Assembly (NCBI GenBank): GCA_035652095.1
Contig: DASREM010000011.1
Coordinates: forward strand, 124,001-188,000
From: DASREM01 sp035652095
GTDB lineage: Bacteria; Acidobacteriota; Terriglobia; Terriglobales; Acidobacteriaceae
Length of the DNA stretch: 64,000 nucleotides
Direction of reading: 5' to 3'
Below are positions 33,215 to 42,854 of this stretch, in pieces; the stretch's first letter is position 1, and each line of letters opens with the position of its first letter. Both the position numbers and the translations under genes were made by a program. The notes beneath the pieces were generated by a model, which saw only the letters and a program-made list of their open reading frames with translations, ran no database searches and was not told where the DNA came from.

Positions 33215-35797
33215 ATGCGGGCAAACCTCGCGCCGTTGTTCATTGCGCTTGTCTTAATGTCGTTGTTGGTCGCTTGCGGAGGAGGCTCCAGCAGCGGCGG
33301 AGGCTCCACGAATCCTACGATAAGCTCCATTGCCGTTTCAGGGCCTTCCAGCATGGTCGCGGGCTCAACCGGACAGTTCACCGCGACCGGCACTTACAGC
33401 GACGGAAGTTCCCGAACTCTCGGCTCCAGCGTGTCCTGGACGTCTTCCGCTCCCAGCGTCGCAACCGTGGATGCCATGGGTAAGGTCACCGGTGTCGCCG
33501 CCGGGGCGGCAGTGATTACGGCAACGCTGAATGGTGTGACAGGAATGGCTTCGGTCACCATCACGCCCTCGATCACCTCAATCATGGTGACTCCGAATCC
33601 GGGAACCGTCTCCGTAAATACGAGTCTGCAGATGCTCGCGATTGCGACTCTCAGCGACGGATCTACGCAGGACATCACGAGCACTGCGAACTGGACTTCT
33701 TCCATTCCCACCATTGCCGCCGTAAGCAGTCCCGGCGGACTTGTGACTGGAGTCAGCAAGGGAACCGCGAACATTAAGGCTGCTTCGGGCGGCGTGTTCG
33801 GTACGGCTACGGTAACCGTAAACACCACCCTGGTCTCGATTACCGTGGGCCCGAACCCGGCAACGGTCTTCGTAGGATCCAGCCAACAAATGACTGCCAC
33901 TGCGCAATATAGCGACGGATCCTCGCAGGACATCAGCAACTCGGTGGCTTGGACTTCGTCGGATCCCACTAAGGCCACGATCACCCCAAATGCAGGGCTG
34001 GCCGTGGGCAAGGCAGGCGGGACGACCACCATCACCGCGACTCAGGGCTCCATCCAGGGAACCGCCAACCTGACCGTCAAAGCTTTGCTCAAGTCTCTTG
34101 CAGTAACGCCGCTTTGTCCCGGCATTCAAGTCACTAAGTCTCAGCAGTTGACGGCTACCGGCTCGTTTAATGACGGGACTGTCCAGGACCTCACTTCCTC
34201 AGCTTCCTGGAGTTCTTCGGACAACACCAGGGCGACCGTCAACTCTGCCGGTTTGGCCAACGGAGTTGCCGCAGGAGTCGCTACGATTACCGCGTCTTCG
34301 ACCGCGGCTGATGGAACGGTAGTCACCGGCGCGACCGCCTTGAATGTGGTGAGCGCGTTCGCCGTAGCTCCTAACCTGAGTGGCACTTACGCCTTCACAC
34401 TCCTCGGCGCAGATACGCGTGGCTCTCAGCTTTATGCCGGCAGCTTCGTTGCTGACGGAAACGGAAACATCTCCGGGGTGGAGGATTCGAACACCTCGGG
34501 CGGGGTTCACACAAATGTAGCCTTGACTGGCACGTATGTTGTCTATCCCGATGCACGCGGGCAAATCACTTTCAATTCAAACGCAATCCACTCCACCGGA
34601 GTGACTTTGCGCTTCATCTTGTCCAGAAACGGGGGTTCGACATGGACGTTGGGAAAGATGATGGAGTTTGACGGGAAAGGAACTCTGCGCGGAAGCCTGG
34701 AACTGCAGGATGCTTCCGCATTCAAAAATGCGGGGGTGAGCGGTAACTACGTATTTCGCACCAGCGGCGTAGATGCTCTCACGAACCCGATGGGGCAGCT
34801 CGGCATCTTCAGCGCCGACGGCGCGGGCCATATTCTAAGCGGCAACATTGACACGAACGATTTCGGCACGATCTCTCCGCCGGCGGTGTTGCTGATCGCG
34901 ACTACTTACACGGTGAGCGACACGACCCATGGGCGCGGCACACTGCAGCTCAATACGTCCACTTCGGGCGCGACCTTTGCGTTTTATATCGTGAATGCCA
35001 ACAAAATCAATCTCATTCAGACCGACACCGGTGCCACCACCGCGCTGGGCGGTGTCGCTGAATTGCAAGCGAACCAGACCTTCACCGCCGCAAATCTGAA
35101 CGGCGGCTACGTCTTCCTGCTCGATCAGCCGGTCGTCGTCGGCCCAACCCTGAGCCAGGATCGTGGCGAGTTCAACCAGGTCGGTCAGTGGGCCTTCGAC
35201 GGGATCAGCCACGTGGATGGCACGCAGGATGAAGACAGCAACATGGGCAATCCCATCACCGGGATTGTGGGCTCCTACGCGGTGGGCGCGTTGAGCGTCA
35301 AAGGCCGCGGCACCATCACCAACACGACCAGTGCTGGAAATCGTAGCTACGTTCTCTACATGCTTTCCAACAGCAAGATGTATGTGATGGAAACTTTCCT
35401 CGGGGCCACGATTGGTGCGGCGAACGCTCCGGTCGGAGTGGCCGAGGCGCAGAGCGGCAATCCTTTCAGCCAATCCACCTTGAACGGGAGCTACGCGGTC
35501 GACGCATCCGAGGTCTCTGAGGAGTACAGCGAAGCGTTGTTGCAACTGGGATTCGATGGCGCGGGCAATATCAGCGGCATTGCCGACCTCTCGACCAATA
35601 AGGTGGTCTCGTGCACCGCCGTTGTGCCCGCGTACCTGGGCACCAGCCCCAATCCAGATCCCGTCCTGGGACGCGGCATCATCCATATGCCCCCCGAACT
35701 GGGCAGCAATGATTTTGTGTTCTACCTGCGTGACGCCAAGAATGCATTCCTCATGGGCGTGAATCCAGACAACGACGGAAGCATTACCCAGCAGTAA
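33215..35797 (+). CDS. Surface lipoprotein with four BIG2/Ig-like repeats and a C-terminal repeat array
   Basis: 860 residues. A lipoprotein signal ends LLVACGGGSSSGGG with the lipid-anchored Cys at 21. Residues about 35-380 form four Ig-like BIG2 repeats, each with a YSDGSS-type turn, an SWTSS/AWTSS strand and a final V..G...ITAT pattern. Residues about 385-860 hold four copies of a 110-130-residue beta module recognisable by LxGxYxF, then FxADGxGxISG and a D-x-N turn. It is probably displayed on the outer membrane; it may bind carbohydrate or other cells, which is inference. AGGAG precedes the ATG; a strong terminator follows. Monocistronic. Confidence 0.88.
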   Translation: MRANLAPLFIALVLMSLLVACGGGSSSGGGSTNPTISSIAVSGPSSMVAGSTGQFTATGTYSDGSSRTLGSSVSWTSSAPSVATVDAMGKVTGVAAGAAVITATLNGVTGMASVTITPSITSIMVTPNPGTVSVNTSLQMLAIATLSDGSTQDITSTANWTSSIPTIAAVSSPGGLVTGVSKGTANIKAASGGVFGTATVTVNTTLVSITVGPNPATVFVGSSQQMTATAQYSDGSSQDISNSVAWTSSDPTKATITPNAGLAVGKAGGTTTITATQGSIQGTANLTVKALLKSLAVTPLCPGIQVTKSQQLTATGSFNDGTVQDLTSSASWSSSDNTRATVNSAGLANGVAAGVATITASSTAADGTVVTGATALNVVSAFAVAPNLSGTYAFTLLGADTRGSQLYAGSFVADGNGNISGVEDSNTSGGVHTNVALTGTYVVYPDARGQITFNSNAIHSTGVTLRFILSRNGGSTWTLGKMMEFDGKGTLRGSLELQDASAFKNAGVSGNYVFRTSGVDALTNPMGQLGIFSADGAGHILSGNIDTNDFGTISPPAVLLIATTYTVSDTTHGRGTLQLNTSTSGATFAFYIVNANKINLIQTDTGATTALGGVAELQANQTFTAANLNGGYVFLLDQPVVVGPTLSQDRGEFNQVGQWAFDGISHVDGTQDEDSNMGNPITGIVGSYAVGALSVKGRGTITNTTSAGNRSYVLYMLSNSKMYVMETFLGATIGAANAPVGVAEAQSGNPFSQSTLNGSYAVDASEVSEEYSEALLQLGFDGAGNISGIADLSTNKVVSCTAVVPAYLGTSPNPDPVLGRGIIHMPPELGSNDFVFYLRDAKNAFLMGVNPDNDGSITQQ

Positions 35798-35825
35798 AAG
35801 TAAGCAGTACGCGCACCATCGTCCG

Positions 35826-35857
35826 GACCCAGAGACCTGAGCCTCTGGGTCTTTTTT
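35826..35857 (+). terminator. Rho-independent terminator of the surface lipoprotein gene
   Basis: GACCCAGAG (35826-35834), loop of eight bases, CTCTGGGTC (35843-35851), then six T residues. A classic intrinsic terminator 28 bases after the stop codon at 35797. Confidence 0.92.
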
Positions 35858-35902
35858 GTGGCTTGAGAGAGAGCCGTCGTCACAAACCCAGAGCTCGACG
35901 AG

Positions 35903-36577
35903 CTACTCTGGCTGTCGTTTTAGAGAACCCGATGCAAAGAACATCCACCCCAGGAGATGCTCTTCGACTTTAAGCCTGACGCCACATGCCTCAAGCGCTT
36001 TCCAAGGTTCAAAGTCCAGCTTCGGAGTTGACGCGAAGGTAAGCTTCGAAAATATCCAACGCCATGCGGAATTGAATACTCTGGCGAGTGGATTACGCGA
36101 TAGTTTAGCTCCAAACGCGAAAACCCGGGCACCGTTCTTCAGGTGAGGAACAAGGTTGGCGAGAACAGACTCGGAAGCGTAGATATCGGGAGCTCCAAAC
36201 ATGAGCACGGCATCGAAGCTTCCTTGCAGTTTCACTGCTTTCGCATCGCCCACGATTACCTGCACATTTGTCCAGCCATTCTTTTCCACTCTTCTCCTTG
36301 CGTTCATAGCCAGTTCTGGACTGATCTCCACCCCAGTCACCTCTCCCGACTGTGCGACTGCCGCAACCAGATACGCGAAACTGCCGCCCGGACCGCACCC
36401 AACATCTAAGACACGGTCGCCGGGTTGAAGCTGTAGACTCCGAACCGCCGCTTTGCGCAGCGCTTTGATGAAGAACAAGTCGAAGTCCGGAAATGGACGG
36501 ATCAGTGGAGCAAGTACTCTGGCATAGAGCGGCGTGAATTCGCGATCCCTCGCAGTGTTGTGGTCGGTGTCGTTCAT
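35903..36577 (-). CDS. Class I SAM-dependent methyltransferase
   Basis: 224 residues, Rossmann-fold methyltransferase. Motif I is RVLDVGCGPGGSFAYLV with the acidic GVEISPELAMNA after strand 2; motif post-II is VIVGDAKAVKLQGSFDAVLM. The substrate is not evident; the hydrophobic C-terminal half and the size resemble small-molecule methyltransferases of the UbiE type, but the UbiE signatures are missing. It stands alone, convergent to the lipoprotein gene and divergent from the pyruvate dehydrogenase operon. Confidence 0.9.
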   Translation of the reverse strand: MNDTDHNTARDREFTPLYARVLAPLIRPFPDFDLFFIKALRKAAVRSLQLQPGDRVLDVGCGPGGSFAYLVAAVAQSGEVTGVEISPELAMNARRRVEKNGWTNVQVIVGDAKAVKLQGSFDAVLMFGAPDIYASESVLANLVPHLKNGARVFAFGAKLSRNPLARVFNSAWRWIFSKLTFASTPKLDFEPWKALEACGVRLKVEEHLLGWMFFASGSLKRQPE

Positions 36578-36920
36578 GCGACCGGCGCGTGTGGCTCCTG
36601 GGTACGACTGGGTGGCATCGGCATCCTGGATTCTCGCGTTAGCTTACTAGATTTATCGAGAGCAGTCGTTCCAGGCAGCAGCACGAGGGCTTGCCCGGTT
36701 CCGATCGGTAGTGGCTCACTTTGAGTGAACGGTCATTCGGGCGGAGGGAGGGATCCCGATTTATGGCAAGTGCATTCGAAGCCATAGGAATGTTTAGCGA
36801 CCCTCAGCCGGCCATTTCGATCTGGGTCGCCTTACGGATCAAACCGCACCGCCACCGGTGGCTGCATCCTGAGCAGAAATGCTGACAATTGGCTATGATG
36901 GAAGGTTCACCACACAACCC
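36578..36920. other. Intergenic region before the pyruvate dehydrogenase operon
   Basis: About 340 bases between divergent genes. Promoters for the methyltransferase and aceE must be here; no convincing -35/-10 pair stands out, and no PdhR-like operator was recognised. The first 42 bases of the longest aceE reading (from 36879) fall inside it. Confidence 0.4.
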
Positions 36921-39614
36921 ATGGAGAAGTCTGAATTGCCAGAAATCCAAACTGACGGAGTGGAAGTCCTTGAAACCCGGGAATGGATGGATTCCCTCGA
37001 TTACGTCCTGTCGCGCGGAGGTCCGGAGCGGGCCGGCCGGTTGCTGCAGCAACTTTCGTTGCACGCGCGCCGGGCCGCAGGTGTAAACCTTCCTTTCAGC
37101 GCGACGACGCCGTATCAAAACACAATCTCCGTCCGGCAACAGCCACCCTTTCCTGGAAGCCAGGAAATGGAGCGCCGCATCAAGAGCCTGGTGCGCTGGA
37201 ACGCACTGGCCATGGTCGTGCGCGCCAACAAAATACAGGAAGGCATCGGCGGCCACATCTCTACCTACGCCTCGGCCGCAACCTTGTACGAGGTGGCGTT
37301 CAACCATTTCCTGCGCGCCAAGACGGACACCGGCGATCGCGACATCGTTTATTTCCAGGGCCACGCTGCGCCTGGAATTTATGCCCGTGCTTATCTGGAA
37401 GGGCGTATACCGGTCCAGAAGCTGGAAAACTTCCGGCGTGAATTGAAGCCGGAAGGTGGGTTGTCATCCTACCCGCATCCCTGGCTGATGCCCGATTTCT
37501 GGGAATTCCCCACGGTCTCCATGGGCCTGGGGCCGCTGCAGGCGATCTATCACGCGCGCTTTATCAAGTACCTCGAGAATCGCGGCCTGAAAAAAACAAC
37601 CGGCGGAAAGGTCTGGGCGTTTCTCGGGGATGGCGAGATGGACGAACCGGAATCGCTCGGTTCTATCACACTGGCGTCGCGCGAGAGATTGGACAACCTG
37701 ATCTTCGTCGTGAACTGCAATCTGCAGCGGCTGGATGGCCCGGTTCGTGGCAACGGCAAGATCATCCAGGAACTGGAAGCGATCTTCCGCGGCGCAGGCT
37801 GGAACGTGATCAAGGTGATCTGGGGCAGCGATTGGGATACCCTGATCCAGAACGACCGCGACGGGTTGCTGGTTCGCCGCATGGGCGAGATCACCGACGG
37901 GCAATACCAGAAATTCTTTGTCGAGAGCGGCGCGTATTTCCGGCACAACTTCTTCGGCACCGATCCGCGCCTGCTGAAAATGGTCGAGCACTTATCCGAT
38001 GAGCAACTGGCGCGCTTGCGACTGGGCGGACATGATCCCCTCAAAGTTCACGCTGCGTATCGCGCCGCGGTCAATCATCAGGGCGCCCCGACTATCATCC
38101 TGGCAAAAACCATCAAGGGCTACGGATTAGGTGAAGCCGGTGAGGGCAAAAACATCACCCACCAGCAGAAGAAGCTGAACGACGAAGAGTTGAGCATGTT
38201 CCGTTCGCGGTTCGGCATTCCGATTCCGGACGACGAACTCCACAATGCCCCGTTCTACCGTCCGGCCGATGATGGGCCAGAGATCACCTACATGCAGGAG
38301 CGCCGCAAACAGCTGGGCGGGTATCTGCCCGAGCGCAAGGTGCGCTCCAAACCGCTCACGCCGGTGGCGGAAGCGCACTTCGAGGAGTTCTACAAAGGCA
38401 CCGAAGGCCGGGAAGTCTCGACCACGATGGTGTTCGTGCGATTGCTGTCGAAGTTACTGCGCGATCCAGAAATCGGCCAGTTGATCGTGCCGATCATTCC
38501 CGACGAAGCCCGCACTTTCGGCATGGAAGCGCTGTTCCGTCAGGTTGGCATCTACTCCAGCGTCGGGCAGCTTTACGAACCGGTGGATATGGACACGCTT
38601 CTTTATTACAAGGAAGCCAAGAACGGGCAGATTCTCGAAGAAGGCATCACCGAGGCCGGCTCGATCAGTTCGCTGATTGCCGCCGGCACCGCGTATGCAA
38701 ACCACGGAATCAACACCATTCCGTTCTTCATTTATTACTCGATGTTCGGGTTCCAGAGAATCGGAGACCTGGTATGGGCGGCCGCCGACATGCGTTGCCG
38801 CGGTTTCCTGATTGGCGGCACCTCGGGCCGTACCACCCTCGCCGGCGAGGGCTTGCAGCATCAGGATGGTCACAGCCACGTCCTGGCGCTCAGTGTTCCC
38901 AACCTCCTCGCCTACGATCCAGCATTCGCCTACGAGATTGCAGTCATCATTCAGGATGGCATCAAGCGCATGTACGTAGACCAGGAATCCGTCTTCTACT
39001 ACATGACGGTCACCAACGAGCCATTGCCCATGCCGGAGATGCCGGACGGGAAGGAGGTTCGAGAGGGCATCCTGAAGGGCATCTACCGCTTCAGGCAGTC
39101 CGAGAAGAAAGACGCCAAGCTGAGGGCGCAACTGTTCGGCAGCGGCACCATCATGTTCGAGGTGCTGAAGGCGCAGCAGATCCTTGAAGAAAAGTATGGC
39201 GTCGCAGCCGACGTGTGGAGCATCACCAGCTACAAGGAGCTCTATCGCGAAGCCAACGACTGCGATCGCTGGAACATGCTGCACCCTGGCGAGACTCCAC
39301 GCCTGCCATACGTGACGCGAGCCTTGAAAGATGCGCCGGGCGTGCTGGTTGCCGCATCGGATTACATGAAAGTCTTGCCCGAATCCATTTCGCAATGGAT
39401 GCCGCGGCCGTTGGTTTCCTTAGGCACCGACGGGTTCGGGCGCAGCGAGAACCGCGCCGCATTGCGGGATTTCTTCGAGGTTGATGCCAAACATATCGTC
39501 GTGGCCACGCTGCATGCGTTGGCGCGCCAGAAGCAGATCAAGCCCGAGGTGGTTCAGAAAGCGATCCAGGACCTCGGCGTAGACGCAAACAGGCCGAATC
39601 CGGCTATTCGATAA
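36921..39614 (+). CDS. aceE: Pyruvate dehydrogenase E1 component, homodimeric type
   Basis: 897 residues from the Met at 36921 (14 more from the ATG at 36879). Homodimeric E1 that decarboxylates pyruvate with thiamine diphosphate and acylates the E2 lipoyl groups. Thiamine-site motif AFLGDGEMDEPESLGSITLA and NLIFVVNCNLQRLDGP are near-identical in kind to E. coli AceE (887 residues). Other family segments are ISTYASAATLYEVAFNHFLR and GRTTLAGEGLQHQDGHSHVL. Followed after 14 bases by E2 and then E3, giving a complete complex in one operon. Intact. Confidence 0.97.
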   Translation: MEKSELPEIQTDGVEVLETREWMDSLDYVLSRGGPERAGRLLQQLSLHARRAAGVNLPFSATTPYQNTISVRQQPPFPGSQEMERRIKSLVRWNALAMVVRANKIQEGIGGHISTYASAATLYEVAFNHFLRAKTDTGDRDIVYFQGHAAPGIYARAYLEGRIPVQKLENFRRELKPEGGLSSYPHPWLMPDFWEFPTVSMGLGPLQAIYHARFIKYLENRGLKKTTGGKVWAFLGDGEMDEPESLGSITLASRERLDNLIFVVNCNLQRLDGPVRGNGKIIQELEAIFRGAGWNVIKVIWGSDWDTLIQNDRDGLLVRRMGEITDGQYQKFFVESGAYFRHNFFGTDPRLLKMVEHLSDEQLARLRLGGHDPLKVHAAYRAAVNHQGAPTIILAKTIKGYGLGEAGEGKNITHQQKKLNDEELSMFRSRFGIPIPDDELHNAPFYRPADDGPEITYMQERRKQLGGYLPERKVRSKPLTPVAEAHFEEFYKGTEGREVSTTMVFVRLLSKLLRDPEIGQLIVPIIPDEARTFGMEALFRQVGIYSSVGQLYEPVDMDTLLYYKEAKNGQILEEGITEAGSISSLIAAGTAYANHGINTIPFFIYYSMFGFQRIGDLVWAAADMRCRGFLIGGTSGRTTLAGEGLQHQDGHSHVLALSVPNLLAYDPAFAYEIAVIIQDGIKRMYVDQESVFYYMTVTNEPLPMPEMPDGKEVREGILKGIYRFRQSEKKDAKLRAQLFGSGTIMFEVLKAQQILEEKYGVAADVWSITSYKELYREANDCDRWNMLHPGETPRLPYVTRALKDAPGVLVAASDYMKVLPESISQWMPRPLVSLGTDGFGRSENRAALRDFFEVDAKHIVVATLHALARQKQIKPEVVQKAIQDLGVDANRPNPAIR

Positions 39615-39628
39615 GGGAGAGCAGGTAC

Positions 39629-41329
39629 GTGACTGAATTCAAGTTACCGGAACTTGGCGAGAACATCGATCAGGGCGATCTGGTCCGCTTGATGGTTTCC
39701 CCCGGCGAGAAAATTTCCGAAGGCCAACCCGTGATGGAGTTGGAGACCGACAAGGCAGTGGTTGAAGTCCCATCTTCAATGGCCGGCACGGTAAAAGAGA
39801 TTCGGGTGAAGGAAGGCGAGAAGGTCAAAGTCGGACAGGTAATCTTCACGGTGGAAAATGGCGCCGCCCCGAAAGCGAAACCGGCGCAGCAAAAGGCGCC
39901 GAGCACTCCAGCGCCTTCTCCTGTTATCGAGAAGCCAATCCAGGAGCCAGCGCCTGCTCAGGCTGCTTCCGCTCCCGCCGCCTCCGAATTTCGACTTCCT
40001 GAACTCGGCGAGAACATCGAGAGCGGAGATTTGGTGCGATTGATGATCACTCCCGGATCGAAAGTCTCCGAAGGCCAGCCGGTGATGGAGTTGGAAACCG
40101 ACAAAGCCGTGGTGGAAGTACCTTCGTCGGTAAACGGCGTAGTCAAAGAGATTCTGGTCAAAGAAGGAGATAAGCTCAAGGTGGGCGAACTTCTGTTCAC
40201 CCTGGAAGGCGGGGCAAGCAGGCAGTCGCCTCGTCCCAAGGCAACGCCGGTCGAGCACATCTCCGGACAGCAAGCAGCGCGGCTCGCGTTTCAGGCCGCA
40301 ATGCGCGCAGAAGGAAAGACAGAGGAACAGGCGCTCCCGCCAGATCAGCCGCCGGTAGGTGTGCCGGCCTGGACCATGCCCGCGCAACTCGACAAGGTCG
40401 CTGGACGAGAACATGGCGAACCCATTCCCGCCGCTCCGCATGTACGCCGCCTGGCGCGTGAACTCGGAGTGGATATTCACCAGGTCAAAGGCTCGGGGCC
40501 GGGTGGCCGCATCAGCGAAGACGATGTGAAGGCCTTCACCAAGGCGGCGGTGGCGGCTGCGAGCACAGCCCAGGCCCCGCGTGCCGGGCATTTCGTGCAA
40601 CCCGCTCTTCCCGACTTCACCAGGTGGGGCAAGACCGAACGCGTTTCCATGCGCGGCGTCCGGCGCAAGACCGCGGAACATCTCTCCGAAGCCTGGAACA
40701 CCATTCCTCATGTCACGCAGCATGACAAGGCGGACATTACGGAACTGGAACAGCTCCGGGCGCGGTTTGCGCCCCGCGCCGAAGAGGCGGGCGGCAAGAT
40801 GACGGTGACCGCGATCGCGCTGAAGGTATGCGCCTCGGCGCTGAAGGTGTTTCCGCAATTCAATGCCAGCATTGACCTGCCGAAAGAAGAAATCGTTTAT
40901 AAGCAGTACATCCACATCGGCGTCGCGGTAGATACCGACCGTGGGCTTCTGGTTCCGGTGATTCGCGACGTGGACAAGAAGAACATCGTCGAACTCGCCG
41001 CCGAGATGACCCAGCTTTCAAAGAAAGCGCGCGATAAGAAACTGACGCCGGAGGAGATGGAAGGCGGCACCTTCACCATCACCAACCTTGGCGGAATCGG
41101 GGGCACCGGTTTCTCTCCCATCGTGAACTATCCCGAGGTTGCCATTCTCGGCCTGTCCCGCTCGAGCACCGAGCCGGTCTGGATGAATGGCAAGTTCGAG
41201 CCGCGCCTGGTGCTGCCGTTGTCGCTATCTTATGATCATCGCCTGATCGATGGCGCCGATGCTGCGCGATTCCTACGCTGGATCGCGGAAGCCTTTGAAC
41301 AACCATTCCTGTTGTCGGTTCAGGGATAG
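39629..41329 (+). CDS. aceF: Pyruvate dehydrogenase E2, dihydrolipoamide acetyltransferase
   Basis: 566 residues from a GTG. Two lipoyl domains (residues about 3-76 and 113-191) with lipoylated lysines at K42 and K159, both in METDKAVVEVPSS-type sequences, separated by Pro/Ala-rich linkers. A peripheral subunit-binding domain is at about 268-306 (APHVRRLARELGVDIHQVKG), and the catalytic trimer-forming domain from about 330 ends with the active-site motif D536-H537-RLIDGADAARF. The two lipoyl modules are nearly repeats of each other, a recent internal duplication. Middle gene of the complex operon. Confidence 0.96.
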   Translation: MTEFKLPELGENIDQGDLVRLMVSPGEKISEGQPVMELETDKAVVEVPSSMAGTVKEIRVKEGEKVKVGQVIFTVENGAAPKAKPAQQKAPSTPAPSPVIEKPIQEPAPAQAASAPAASEFRLPELGENIESGDLVRLMITPGSKVSEGQPVMELETDKAVVEVPSSVNGVVKEILVKEGDKLKVGELLFTLEGGASRQSPRPKATPVEHISGQQAARLAFQAAMRAEGKTEEQALPPDQPPVGVPAWTMPAQLDKVAGREHGEPIPAAPHVRRLARELGVDIHQVKGSGPGGRISEDDVKAFTKAAVAAASTAQAPRAGHFVQPALPDFTRWGKTERVSMRGVRRKTAEHLSEAWNTIPHVTQHDKADITELEQLRARFAPRAEEAGGKMTVTAIALKVCASALKVFPQFNASIDLPKEEIVYKQYIHIGVAVDTDRGLLVPVIRDVDKKNIVELAAEMTQLSKKARDKKLTPEEMEGGTFTITNLGGIGGTGFSPIVNYPEVAILGLSRSSTEPVWMNGKFEPRLVLPLSLSYDHRLIDGADAARFLRWIAEAFEQPFLLSVQG

Positions 41330-41337
41330 ACCTCCGA

Positions 41338-42759
41338 ATGCCCGAAACCTCGAACTTGAACATTGCTGTTGTGGGCGCCGGCCCGGGCGGTTACGCCGCC
41401 GCGTTCCTTGCCGCCGATCTGGGCATGAAAGTGACCCTCATCGACCCCGAAGCCAATCCCGGCGGGGTTTGCCTTTATCGCGGATGCATTCCGTCCAAGG
41501 CGCTTCTGCATGCGGCGCGGTTGATCAACGAATCGCAGGAAGCGAAGAACTGGGGCATCGAGTTTGGCGAGCCCAGGATTGACGTCAAGCGACTGCGAAG
41601 CTGGAAAGAGAACGTGGTCAAGAAGCTGACCGGTGGATTGGGGCAGCTCTCTAAACAGCGCTCAGTGCAGTATGAACGCGGAAAGGCCGCGTTCTTAGAT
41701 TCCAATACACTACAGATCAAAAAAGAGGATGGATCGGAGGATCAGCTTTCGTTCGACCGCATCGTGCTGGCCACCGGATCGCGTCCGGCGATCATTCCCA
41801 GCCTCAACCTTGAGAGCCCGCGAGTCGTGGATTCGACTGGCGCCCTGGATTTAAACGACGTTCCGAAGAACCTTCTCGTGATTGGAGGCGGCTACATCGG
41901 TCTGGAATTGGGCACCGTCTATGCCGCGCTCGGTTCCAGGGTCACGGTCGTGGAAATGACAGGCGGACTGCTACCCGGTGCGGATCGCGACCTGGTCTTA
42001 CCGTTGCACAAGCGCCTGGAGAAGACTTTCGATGGGATCCTGCTCAATACGACCGTTTCCAGCTTGAAAGAACAAGGTGACGGGGTCCGCGTGAATTTTG
42101 AAGGAGCCGAGGTTAAACAGCGCGAACAGTTGTTCGACAAAGTCCTGGTCTCAGTTGGCAGGAAACCGAATTCTGAGATTCCCGGTCTCGAGAAGACCAA
42201 GGTGCAGCTTGGACAACGTGGCTTCATCCAGGTCAACAAGCAGTTGCAAACCGACGACCCGGCGATTTATGCCATTGGCGATGTTGTCGGCGAGCCCATG
42301 CTGGCGCACAAGGCCTCGCATGAAGGACGCACCGCAATCGAGGCGATTGCCGGACATAAGGTCGCATTCGAACCCAATGCCATTCCCGCAGTTGTGTTCA
42401 CCGATCCCGAGATTGCGTGGTGTGGCCTGACACAGACGCAAGCGGAAAGCCAGGGGCGCGAGATCAAGGTCGCCAAGTTTCCCTGGGGCGCTTCTGGCCG
42501 AGCCATGACTTTGGACCGCACTGAAGGGATGACCAAGCTGCTGATCGATCCTAAGTCGGAGCGGGTGCTGGGAATGGGGATCGTGGGTGTAGGCGCCGGA
42601 GAACTGATCGCAGAAGGGGTCGTTGCCATCGAAATGTCCACCCTGGTGAGCGATATTGCCTTGAGCGTCCATCCCCATCCCACGCTTTCCGAGACTGTCA
42701 TGGAGAGTGCCGAAGTGTTCTTCGGAACATCCACGCATGTTTACCGGCCCAGACGCTGA
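41338..42759 (+). CDS. lpdA: Dihydrolipoyl dehydrogenase (E3)
   Basis: 473-residue flavoprotein disulfide reductase that reoxidises dihydrolipoyl groups with NAD. FAD motif VVGAGPGGYAAAFLAADLG; redox-active disulfide C45/C50 in GGVCLYRGCIPSKALL (most relatives have LNVGC in the middle); NAD site VIGGGYIGLELGTVYAAL; active-site His447-Glu452 in HPHPTLSE. It begins eight bases after the E2 stop. Complete and probably the shared E3 of other 2-oxoacid dehydrogenases. Confidence 0.96.
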   Translation: MPETSNLNIAVVGAGPGGYAAAFLAADLGMKVTLIDPEANPGGVCLYRGCIPSKALLHAARLINESQEAKNWGIEFGEPRIDVKRLRSWKENVVKKLTGGLGQLSKQRSVQYERGKAAFLDSNTLQIKKEDGSEDQLSFDRIVLATGSRPAIIPSLNLESPRVVDSTGALDLNDVPKNLLVIGGGYIGLELGTVYAALGSRVTVVEMTGGLLPGADRDLVLPLHKRLEKTFDGILLNTTVSSLKEQGDGVRVNFEGAEVKQREQLFDKVLVSVGRKPNSEIPGLEKTKVQLGQRGFIQVNKQLQTDDPAIYAIGDVVGEPMLAHKASHEGRTAIEAIAGHKVAFEPNAIPAVVFTDPEIAWCGLTQTQAESQGREIKVAKFPWGASGRAMTLDRTEGMTKLLIDPKSERVLGMGIVGVGAGELIAEGVVAIEMSTLVSDIALSVHPHPTLSETVMESAEVFFGTSTHVYRPRR

Positions 42760-42854
42760 ATGAGAACAACCCGGCGGGGCGTGCGTTGTGTCACAAGGAT
42801 TCCGGCGTGACCCAGCTATACTGGCCAGTCCTGAAGCTTGCCGGGAGGTGGCCT

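Noticed and set aside
39776..40915. 379-codon frame antisense to aceF
   Set aside because: Shadow of the E2 gene, whose domains are unmistakable; antisense product is low-complexity and unlike any protein.
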